NCBI GenBank assembly: GCA_011682565.1
Contig: JAACEJ010000165.1
Span: forward strand, 1-7,235
Origin: Actinomycetota bacterium
GTDB taxonomy: Bacteria > Zhuqueibacterota > Zhuqueibacteria > Residuimicrobiales > Krinioviventaceae
DNA length: 7,235 nucleotides
Direction of reading: 5' to 3'
A program made the position numbers and the translations under genes. Of the stretch, positions 1 to 5,564 are shown piece by piece; position 1 is the stretch's first letter, and each line of letters opens with the position of its first letter. Below the pieces are notes generated by a model, which did not search any database, was not told where the DNA came from, and saw only the letters and a program-made list of their open reading frames with translations.

Positions 1-36
1 AAAAAAAAAGCCGTCTCAAAGAGACGGCTTTTTTTT
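1..36 (-). terminator. Rho-independent terminator after the barrel-TPR gene
   Basis: A perfect inverted repeat (AAGCCGTCTC at 8-17, a 3-nt AAA loop, GAGACGGCTT at 21-30) starts 12 nt beyond the stop codon of the 49-1368 gene. Read on the minus strand, the stem is followed by a run of nine U. The other side carries eight T, so the same hairpin could also stop plus-strand transcription arriving from the left. The A/T tracts can extend the stem further. This is a canonical intrinsic terminator and marks the end of the minus-strand unit. Confidence 0.95.
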
Positions 37-48
37 CAAATTAGCGCT

Positions 49-1368
49 TTATCCGATTTTACCCAACCACGTCTTTGCTTTGCCCACGTATTCACTATTC
101 GGATAATTATCCAGGAGTTCCTGGAAAAAAGTTTTTGCAGTGTTCAAGTCCTGCATATTATAATAGCTTCGACCAAGCATAATCGTCGCATCGTCTTTTT
201 TGTACGAATTTTTGTAATTGAAAACGCGTTGAAAAGCATCCGCAGCCTGTGTGTAATCTCCTTTGCCGAAATAGCTCTCACCTATCCAGTAATCGCAATT
301 GCTTACGAGCCGGTGATGAGGAAATTGTTCCCGCAAACTTTGAAATTCTCTGATGGCTGCATCATAATCCCGCGCATAAAATCTTCTCAAAGCTTCCTCG
401 TAGCCCCGCGAGAAATCAGAGACACCACCATAAGATGCCGCTGCCGTGCTCGGTGTTCTTTGCAATTCCGCCTCAAGATCAGAGATTCTCTGATTTTTCA
501 TATCAAGATTCATGCGCAGATCCTCAAGTGCACTTTCCTTTTCTTTGATGAGTTGCGTCAGCTCATCAACACGGGATTTAAGCCTGACATATTGTTCCAT
601 CGAAAAACCGGTATCGGACTCTTCAAGTTTGTCCAATTTCGCTTCAAACATAGAAAGGTTGCCACTGTTCGACGTTTCAGGCAATCCGGCACCAGACATA
701 TCTTCCATTTCCAAATTATCCGTCGCGAGCAGTTCCTCATTCGGGGAAACCGGGGACGATTGCCGTGGACTCAGGTAATAAGTAAATCCTGCGCGCCCGT
801 TAACATAACCGTCTTTATCACCAAAGGTGAATCCATCAAGATCATCTCCGGTTGTGTGGCGATAGTCGGCAAAGACATTTATGGCAAGTTTGGGAGTTGC
901 CATAAATTCCACACCGCCGCCTAAAATGAATGAACCGTCATAAAACCTGTTTCCCTGCAGGCCTTGACTTCCTATCGCGCTACTCTTGGTTTGTTTGTAA
1001 GAAAAGCTAAAAACGCCGAGACCCAGCGACAAATAAGGATTTATCCTGCCGGGGGATAAAAGATTAATGTTCGCCTTAAGATCACCGGTGATGAGATTGG
1101 TTTCAAAAGTATTATTGACTAATCCATCATTCAAGAGACCATAGCCCAAACCGAGGGATATGTTGAAACGATCATTAACCAAAAACCTCGCCATGAATTC
1201 ACCTGCGGGACCAACTCCAGTGTGCTTTACATCGCCAAAGAGTTTTTGAAGCCCGAGGTTCATTCCGACACCTAAATTGGAGCTTTTTGCTTCATCTTGC
1301 GCAAAGGCATTCTGAACGATAACCAGTGCAACAATCAAAAGGCTGCGTAGCAAATTTTTACTTTTCAT
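49..1368 (-). CDS. Outer-membrane beta-barrel protein fused to a coiled coil and a CpoB/YbgF-like TPR domain
   Basis: A 439-residue exported protein with three parts. Residues 1-23 form a Sec signal peptide (MKSKN n-region, hydrophobic LLIVALVIV core, cleavage likely at AFA|Q). Residues about 24-200 look like an OmpA/OprF-type eight-strand barrel: alternating aromatic/glycine strands such as GLGYGLL, PYLSLGLGVFSFSY, FILGGGVEF and GRAGFTYYL. After a Ser/Pro/acid linker (about 201-257), residues 258-304 form a heptad-like coiled coil. Residues 321-439 are TPR repeats matching the C-terminal domain of the Tol-Pal-associated CpoB/YbgF family (GYEEALRRFYARDYDAAIREF, then WIGESYFGKGDYTQAADAFQ and LGRSYYNMQDLNTAKTFFQ). 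Normal CpoB is a soluble periplasmic protein with only the coiled coil and TPRs, so here the module appears anchored to the outer membrane by a barrel. An envelope structural or division-linked role is inferred. The ATG at 1368 is chosen because AGGGAG lies 6 nt upstream and the signal peptide then begins properly; a TTG at 1407 would add 13 poor residues. No tol or pal gene is in view. Confidence 0.88.
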   Translation of the reverse strand: MKSKNLLRSLLIVALVIVQNAFAQDEAKSSNLGVGMNLGLQKLFGDVKHTGVGPAGEFMARFLVNDRFNISLGLGYGLLNDGLVNNTFETNLITGDLKANINLLSPGRINPYLSLGLGVFSFSYKQTKSSAIGSQGLQGNRFYDGSFILGGGVEFMATPKLAINVFADYRHTTGDDLDGFTFGDKDGYVNGRAGFTYYLSPRQSSPVSPNEELLATDNLEMEDMSGAGLPETSNSGNLSMFEAKLDKLEESDTGFSMEQYVRLKSRVDELTQLIKEKESALEDLRMNLDMKNQRISDLEAELQRTPSTAAASYGGVSDFSRGYEEALRRFYARDYDAAIREFQSLREQFPHHRLVSNCDYWIGESYFGKGDYTQAADAFQRVFNYKNSYKKDDATIMLGRSYYNMQDLNTAKTFFQELLDNYPNSEYVGKAKTWLGKIG

Positions 1369-1374
1369 TTTGTT

Positions 1375-1380
1375 CTCCCT
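1375..1380 (-). promoter_or_regulatory. Ribosome binding site fixing the start of the barrel-TPR gene
   Basis: AGGGAG on the minus strand, 6 nt before the ATG at 1368-1366. It decides in favour of this ATG over the upstream in-frame TTG at 1407-1405, which would place the site inside the coding region. Confidence 0.8.
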
Positions 1381-1448
1381 TCCAAGAAAAGCACAGTTGT
1401 CTGTCAATTAGGGAATCTTGGTGATTAATAAGTTACAAGTGAATTAAT

Positions 1449-1967
1449 TCAGTTTTCAAAATCTTCCAGCACTTCTTTGGGCAATATTCTTGTGATTTCA
1501 ATACTTTGCCCTGAATTTTGGTTATAAGCTTCCAGCAATACCGTAATCACGTTCATGGATTCATCAACTTTTTCTGCATTGTTCATTATAATATATTGGC
1601 GCAGCTTTACAAGCTCATCCCCAACACGCTCAAAATAATAGTTGCTCAATGACTGCGAAATAAGCTTTTTAACTTTCTTCTCAACCTGAGCCTTGCTGGT
1701 CAATATTTCCTTAAAAGTATCCTGCAAGCGATAATATTTTAATTCCTTTTCAAGACTCTTTTCAATACCCATGTAAAGGAGTATCGAAGGCCATCTTTTG
1801 TAATATTGCGTTTTGGGACCATACTCGCGCAATATATATTGTTCGATAACTTTTCTTTCTTTTTCGCTTACACGGCGATGTGTGGCATATCGCAAAGAAT
1901 TTGCATCTTTTGAATAAACAATCTTTATCAAAACATTAAGCGATGGAAAAAAATAGAGATCATCCAT
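1449..1967 (-). CDS. Hypothetical helical protein, unrecognised
   Basis: A 172-residue protein that I do not recognise. It has no signal peptide, no convincing membrane segment and no cysteine when started at the ATG at 1967, so it is most likely cytoplasmic. The N-terminus (MDDLYFFPSLNVLIKIVYSK) is hydrophobic and aromatic. From about residue 33 to 150 the sequence is rich in Lys, Glu, Leu, Ile and Tyr and should be almost all helix (for example SEKERKVIEQYILREYG, EKSLEKELKYYRLQDTFKEIL, QVEKKVKKLISQSL). The ending EITRILPKEVLEDFEN is acidic. No catalytic or metal-binding motif is visible. It lies 80 nt upstream of the barrel-TPR gene on the same strand and may share its mRNA. The start is uncertain: the ATG at 1967 and a TTG at 1979 both lack a good Shine-Dalgarno, while the only strong one nearby (GGGGA, 2012-2008) serves an out-of-frame ATG. 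Its distance from any annotated pathway gene leaves the function open. Confidence 0.7.
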   Translation of the reverse strand: MDDLYFFPSLNVLIKIVYSKDANSLRYATHRRVSEKERKVIEQYILREYGPKTQYYKRWPSILLYMGIEKSLEKELKYYRLQDTFKEILTSKAQVEKKVKKLISQSLSNYYFERVGDELVKLRQYIIMNNAEKVDESMNVITVLLEAYNQNSGQSIEITRILPKEVLEDFEN

Positions 1968-1989
1968 GAAACAGCCCAACCCAAAGTAA

Positions 1990-2012
1990 TTAGCCCATCA
2001 TCAATTTTCCCC
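1990..2012 (-). promoter_or_regulatory. Strong Shine-Dalgarno with a three-codon mini-ORF ahead of the hypothetical gene
   Basis: On the minus strand GGGGA (2012-2008) is followed at good spacing by ATG ATG GGC TAA (2001-1990), that is Met-Met-Gly-stop. The mini-ORF ends 22 nt before the ATG of the 172-residue gene and is in a different frame. It could be a leader mini-ORF that delivers ribosomes by reinitiation, or the relic of an original start broken by a small indel. The frame of the downstream gene is open back to a TGA at 2000-1998. Confidence 0.35.
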
Positions 2013-2062
2013 AGACATAAGCAACTTTTGTACCACAGATTGCACTCTTTTTCCTGAATCGT

Positions 2063-2068
2063 ATTATA
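2063..2068 (-). promoter_or_regulatory. Possible second promoter (-10 box only)
   Basis: A perfect TATAAT on the minus strand, about 95 nt before the ATG of the 172-residue gene. The best -35 at suitable spacing is only TTTTTA (16-nt spacer), a poor match, and there is no extended -10 TG. In such AT-rich DNA a TATAAT can occur by chance, so this is a candidate only. Confidence 0.25.
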
Positions 2069-2167
2069 CTAGAAAAATGTTTGATAAAAATTTCAGTATA
2101 AAATTGATTTATTTGAGTTTCCGTCCCTATTATTAAAACCAACCAACAGAAAAAAAGTATTTTCTCT

Positions 2168-2199
2168 AAAATAAAAGCATGAATGGATACTTTTATTTT
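2168..2199. repeat. Inverted repeat with 10-bp arms in the intergenic leader
   Basis: AAAATAAAAG (2168-2177) and CTTTTATTTT (2190-2199) are exact reverse complements around a 12-nt loop. The stem has only one G-C pair, so it is thermodynamically weak. On the minus strand a seven-T run follows about 10 nt later, but not directly against the stem, so I do not call it a terminator. It may be a protein-binding dyad or chance in AT-rich DNA. Confidence 0.45.
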
Positions 2200-2291
2200 C
2201 CGCTAAAACTGTATTGTAGAAATACATAGTTCCGCAACGAATCACAAAATGGAAATTAGCTAATATAATTTATTTTTTGATGACGAATCGA

Positions 2292-2304
2292 GGATGGTCC
2301 ATCC
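2292..2304. repeat. GGATGG-t-CCATCC dyad, operator-like
   Basis: A perfect palindrome with 6-bp arms and a single central base, the most GC-rich element of the intergenic region. The 1-nt centre makes it better suited to a dimeric DNA-binding protein than to an RNA hairpin. It lies about 68-80 nt downstream of the predicted start of transcription near 2372. Operator function is inference. Confidence 0.3.
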
Positions 2305-2378
2305 CAAAGTTGTGCTAATGCTAATATTGTCAGCAAATTGAAAAATATGGCAACCTCCACCCAACAGTTTATTTTTTC

Positions 2379-2407
2379 AAGATATAAATTTAAATATGTT
2401 TTGTCAA
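2379..2407 (-). promoter_or_regulatory. Sigma70-type promoter for the hypothetical/barrel-TPR unit
   Basis: On the minus strand a consensus -35 TTGACA (2407-2402) is followed by a 17-nt AT-rich spacer and TATCTT (2384-2379, 4 of 6 to TATAAT). The start point would be near 2372. It lies just past the stop of the protease gene and points to the 172-residue gene and the barrel-TPR gene. The coding start is about 400 nt away, which implies a long leader or a separate small RNA. Confidence 0.6.
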
Positions 2408-2419
2408 GGCCTTTTTTTC

Positions 2420-2440
2420 AATTCGTGTAATAAACGAATT
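2420..2440 (-). terminator. Weak stem-loop after the protease gene, possible 3' end
   Basis: AATTCGT (2420-2426) and ACGAATT (2434-2440) form a perfect 7-bp stem with a 7-nt loop, 19 nt past the protease stop. On the minus strand it is followed by an A run rather than U, so it is not a canonical intrinsic terminator. It may only protect the 3' end, or be a Rho-dependent or processing site. No better terminator exists between the protease and the promoter at 2407. Confidence 0.3.
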
Positions 2441-2459
2441 TATTTCAAATATGGTTTCC

Positions 2460-4178
2460 TTAGTGGATAACTGCAATTTTCCCGGAACCGATAATTGTTC
2501 CATCACCATCCAGATAAAAAAGATAAATTCCTGAAACGGCCAAATCTCCATTCTCGTTGCGGCCATCCCAAACAGCTTTGTTATCCCCATCGGGACGCTT
2601 GCCTATTTCAATTCTTTTCACTAATTTTCCCTGCTCGGTCAAAATATTTAATATAACATCCTGGCTTTGTTTTGCAAGGCGGAATCGTATTTCAACATCA
2701 TCATGATACAAAGGTTTGTAAGGGTTCGGCACGATCGATAAGATTTTGTTATCCATTCGAGGTGCATTACCACGATCAACAAAAAATTGAAAGCTCTTGC
2801 TCTTTTCGCCATAATCGCTCTGCGGCCATTTGCTCAAGGTAGGCATAACCCAAATTTCGGACAGAGACCTGACATTCTTTAAAGATTTTAAAGAATTGCC
2901 GCCACCCATGGTGTACTCACCAGCCCCTTCAAATGGAACAATAACGATTGAATAAATCCAGTCAAACGATTCCTCAAAAGTCGGCCGGACGACAAAATCC
3001 CCACTGGCGGTCGGCACAATTTTTTGATAGTTGGTTGCCAAAGGCTGGCTGTTTCCGCTGATAGTCAGCGTGTTCGTAAATTCGGATGTCTTGTCGGCCT
3101 TTGCATCAGGATAAAAACTTCCTTCTTTATAAAAATTTACCGTGTCTGCACGAGTCCCGGTGAAAATATTCCAGATAGAGAAATCAGCCAATTCATTGCT
3201 CAGATTACTTCCGTAAGCAACTAGCGCATTATCGATGGCTTGATAGGTTTCATGATCCCGAAATTCTTCCCAAATCAGGCGTATTATATTTCTACCATAT
3301 TTCCGCTCCAACATGCGATTAAAAATTGAGAGTCCGTACATGTGTGTCCCGGTGCTCTCATTATAAGGGTCGCTCAAGTGACTAAAAAAATAGGGTAAAT
3401 AGTTATAATAATCATTGATGTCATTATAAACAACATCTTCCATCCACACGGAACAAGACTCGTACAAAAAAACAGAATTTAGTGTCGGTGTTTGGTAAGA
3501 ACGGTAGCCGATTTGGATCATGTGAAAAAACTCGTGCGCAGCAGTCACGCGCATACCGTCTATGCCTTTTGTTGGTGTATGGGTAAAATCATTATCCATT
3601 TCGATAAAGCTGGTATAGCCCTGCCAGGGTGTATCGGGAACGGGCTGCTCGTAATTTGTATAGCCATAGTCGGAGATATTATGAACGTAGACATCATATT
3701 CGGGTCCGTCCACGTCAAAATCCGATGGCGGAGGCTGGTAGCCGAGTTGATTAATTTCGACATCATAGACATGATCAAATGTCTCAGCAATTTGCCTGAC
3801 AAAAGTGGGATCGACTGCATCATTGCCATCTGTTGCATAGTGTATTTTAAACAGTCCCTTGGGAGTTATCACTGATTCCGGCAATTGTTCTTTTGATGGC
3901 CGTTCAAAATATGGCGCAAGCAACTTTTGCTCAGCGGCAGTCAGAGTGGGCCACATCTTCCTCGCCTCAATGAGAAGAGCTGTTCCTGATCGGGTAAAAC
4001 CCGGTGCACTGGTACGATATTTCTGCGGCAAAGCATTCGGATCACGAACAGCCATAAGTTGATAAGCAATGGACTGTCCGCGCGTGATCTTTCCGGATGC
4101 AACATCATTCTCAAGGCGATTCACAAAAGCGGCTTCATCCGCGGCAAATAACGATGCGACAAAAAGTATTATTAGCAA
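2460..4178 (-). CDS. Secreted putative zinc metalloprotease (MXAN_6640-like) with C-terminal FlgD/T9SS-like Ig domain
   Basis: Numbering is from the TTG at 4178 (572 residues). The centre carries a zinc-protease signature, AAHEFFHMIQIGY, with HEFFH at 215-219, followed by FLYESCSVWMED. There Glu240 (or Glu247) is the likely third zinc ligand, in the style of gluzincin proteases. The layout resembles the myxobacterial/FCB MXAN_6640 family of putative metalloproteases; I judge this from motif and order only. Residues about 104-205 hold a conserved-looking region ahead of the site (FKIHYAT, YDVYVHNI, WQGYTSFIEMDN). Residues about 479-572 form an Ig-like beta domain (SIVPNPYKP, VEIRFRLAKQ, KAVWDGRNENGDLAVSGIYLFYL, GSGKIAV) typical of FlgD-like or type IX sorting domains, so secretion to the cell surface or medium is inferred. 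The hydrophobic start IILFVASLFA|AD is a signal peptide lacking its basic n-region. Reading from an ATT at 4202 would give MKFQQILFLLIILFVASLFA, a complete signal peptide. The gene follows der on the same strand and is probably co-transcribed, though the functions seem unrelated. The substrate is unknown. Confidence 0.85.
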   Translation of the reverse strand: MLIILFVASLFAADEAAFVNRLENDVASGKITRGQSIAYQLMAVRDPNALPQKYRTSAPGFTRSGTALLIEARKMWPTLTAAEQKLLAPYFERPSKEQLPESVITPKGLFKIHYATDGNDAVDPTFVRQIAETFDHVYDVEINQLGYQPPPSDFDVDGPEYDVYVHNISDYGYTNYEQPVPDTPWQGYTSFIEMDNDFTHTPTKGIDGMRVTAAHEFFHMIQIGYRSYQTPTLNSVFLYESCSVWMEDVVYNDINDYYNYLPYFFSHLSDPYNESTGTHMYGLSIFNRMLERKYGRNIIRLIWEEFRDHETYQAIDNALVAYGSNLSNELADFSIWNIFTGTRADTVNFYKEGSFYPDAKADKTSEFTNTLTISGNSQPLATNYQKIVPTASGDFVVRPTFEESFDWIYSIVIVPFEGAGEYTMGGGNSLKSLKNVRSLSEIWVMPTLSKWPQSDYGEKSKSFQFFVDRGNAPRMDNKILSIVPNPYKPLYHDDVEIRFRLAKQSQDVILNILTEQGKLVKRIEIGKRPDGDNKAVWDGRNENGDLAVSGIYLFYLDGDGTIIGSGKIAVIH

Positions 4179-4199
4179 AAACAGTATTTGTTGAAATTT

Positions 4200-4202
4200 A
4201 AT
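4200..4202 (-). promoter_or_regulatory. Candidate non-canonical ATT start of the protease
   Basis: The first ATG/GTG/TTG in the protease frame is a TTG at 4178-4176. It has no Shine-Dalgarno and would truncate the signal peptide to a hydrophobic core without a basic residue. Eight codons earlier, ATT AAA TTT (4202 onward) supplies the Lys and the full hydrophobic stretch, with a weak GGG about 9 nt upstream. ATT is a rare start codon (known for infC). An ATC at 4205 is equally possible. Confidence 0.4.
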
Positions 4203-4233
4203 GATCGAAGACCCGTGTTTATAATGTTGAAAA

Positions 4234-5550
4234 TTAATTTTTTTTTCGTATTTGAATTCTTATGGGAACACCCATAAATCCAAACTGCTCCCGTAATTGA
4301 TTTTCGAGATAATTCTTGTAATTTTTCTTAATTCCTTTCGGTTCATTCGTAAAAAGAACGAACAAAGGTGGATTGGATTTGATCTGAGTCATATAATTTA
4401 TTTTTACATATTTCCCACCATAAGAAGCAGGAAAATTTCTACTCACCGCGGATTGAATGAACCTGTTCAATTCCGCTGTCTGCAAACGCCGGGTTCTTTC
4501 TTCGGATACGGAAAGAGCCATATCCAGTAAACGAAAAACGCGCTGCTTGGTCAATGCTGAAATGAACATAATTGGAATGTAGGCAAGTTCACGAACGTTT
4601 TCCTGCATTTCTATTTCAAATTCCCTTGCTGTATTGGTTTCCTTTTTAACCAGGTCCCACTTGTTCACACCAATAACAATTCCTTTACCGGCGAGTGCAG
4701 CACTTTCGACGATCTTTTTATCCTGATCCGTAATACCTTCGACAGCTTCAATTAAAACAATAGCCACATCGCATTTGCGCAGAGCATTCATTGTTCTGAC
4801 GCTGCTAAAATATTCAATATTTTCTTTAACACGCGCCCGCTTTCTCAGTCCCGCAGTATCGACAAGTACCAGTTCCCGATTCTTGTATCGTAAACGCGTG
4901 TCAATAGCGTCCCGCGTCGTTCCGGGAATATCCGTTACAATGAGTTTCTCTTCACCAAGGAGGGTATTGACATAAGAAGATTTGCCAACATTCGGCCGCC
5001 CGACAATTGCCAGTTTCAGGCTTTCCAGCCCGGACGCGGATTTTAATTTTTCCTTTGGCAGCAGTTCGGTTACTTTATCGAGAAAATCACCGATTGTCCG
5101 TCCGCTCATAGCGGAAACCGGAATCGGTTCACCCAATCCGAGCCGGTAGAAATCCACAAGGTCGGCTTCGCGTTTGTCATTATCCACTTTGTTAACGACG
5201 AGAAGAACACAATTCCCGGATTTTTGCAGTAGCGCAGCAATTTCCTCATCAAGAGCTGTTACTCCGGCAGTTACATCGGTCAAAAATATTATTACTGCCG
5301 CTTCGTTGATCGCATAGTCGACCTGTTGGCGAATGGCCTGGTCAAAAACATCTTCTGAACTTGGCACATAGCCGCCGGTATCGAGAATCTCAAATTCTTC
5401 ACCGGCCCAATCGGTAGGACTATAAAGGCGGTCCCGCGTTACGCCCGGCGTATCGTCGACGATCGCTTCTCTTTTCCGAACGATGCGATTAAACAAAGTT
5501 GATTTTCCGACGTTTGGTCGGCCTAAAATTGCAACAACAGGTTTTTTCAT
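4234..5550 (-). CDS. der: Ribosome-associated double-domain GTPase Der (EngA)
   Basis: At 438 residues this is normal length for Der, an essential GTPase that binds the 50S subunit during late assembly. Two consecutive G domains are intact. Domain 1 has GRPNVGKS at 10-17, switch I around TPGVTRD (34-40), DTGG at 57-60, NKVD at 120-123 and SAM at 146-148. Domain 2 has GRPNVGKS at 184-191, DIPGTTRD at 207-214, DTAG at 231-234, NKWD at 296-299 and SAL at 331-333. The C-terminal KH-like domain spans about 352-438 and includes the conserved NPPLFVLF strand (393-400) and a basic tail ending RIQIRKKN. The ATG at 5550 gives the expected MKKPVVAILG start. Only a weak GAGA precedes it, and it begins 14 nt after the DUF512 gene stop, which suggests translational coupling within an operon. 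The last codons hold a run of nine A immediately before the TAA stop. Confidence 0.98.
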   Translation of the reverse strand: MKKPVVAILGRPNVGKSTLFNRIVRKREAIVDDTPGVTRDRLYSPTDWAGEEFEILDTGGYVPSSEDVFDQAIRQQVDYAINEAAVIIFLTDVTAGVTALDEEIAALLQKSGNCVLLVVNKVDNDKREADLVDFYRLGLGEPIPVSAMSGRTIGDFLDKVTELLPKEKLKSASGLESLKLAIVGRPNVGKSSYVNTLLGEEKLIVTDIPGTTRDAIDTRLRYKNRELVLVDTAGLRKRARVKENIEYFSSVRTMNALRKCDVAIVLIEAVEGITDQDKKIVESAALAGKGIVIGVNKWDLVKKETNTAREFEIEMQENVRELAYIPIMFISALTKQRVFRLLDMALSVSEERTRRLQTAELNRFIQSAVSRNFPASYGGKYVKINYMTQIKSNPPLFVLFTNEPKGIKKNYKNYLENQLREQFGFMGVPIRIQIRKKN

Positions 5551-5564
5551 ATTTTAACGAATTC

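Larger units (their letters stand above)
1968..2459. other. AT-rich intergenic region between the protease and the hypothetical gene
   Basis: About 490 nt without a credible protein gene, visibly richer in A and T than the flanking genes. It contains a strong minus-strand promoter (2407-2379), an AT-rich hairpin just past the protease stop (2420-2440), a GGATGG/CCATCC dyad (2292-2304), repeated gctaat hexamers (2314-2325 in tandem and 2259-2264), a 10-bp-arm inverted repeat (2168-2199), a perfect TATAAT (2068-2063) and a Shine-Dalgarno plus mini-ORF (2012-1990). If transcription begins near 2372, most of this stretch is a long 5' leader. I do not recognise a known riboswitch class in it. Confidence 0.6.

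Noticed and set aside
229..924. Plus-strand open frame of 231 codons opposite the barrel-TPR gene
   Set aside because: It lies wholly antisense to a gene with clear signal peptide, barrel and TPR features. Its translation has no recognisable domain and is rich in residues expected from reading the reverse strand.
1369..1407. Longer N-terminus for the barrel-TPR protein from a TTG at 1407
   Set aside because: It would place 13 residues before the signal peptide and put the AGGGAG ribosome site inside the gene.
1372..1410. TTGACA on the minus strand ahead of the barrel-TPR gene as a promoter
   Set aside because: The -35 hexamer is perfect, but no -10-like hexamer lies 16-18 nt downstream, where the sequence is TGGAAGGGAG.
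2093..2227. Minus-strand frame of 44 codons (MYFYNTVLAENK...) in the AT-rich gap
   Set aside because: Only a GGA 3 nt from the ATG, composition dictated by AT-rich DNA, and it contains the inverted repeat at 2168-2199. It is more likely chance than a small protein, though not excluded.
2390..2590. Minus-strand 66-codon frame across the protease stop
   Set aside because: It is a frame-shifted shadow of the protease C-terminal domain running into the intergenic hairpin and promoter, without a ribosome site.
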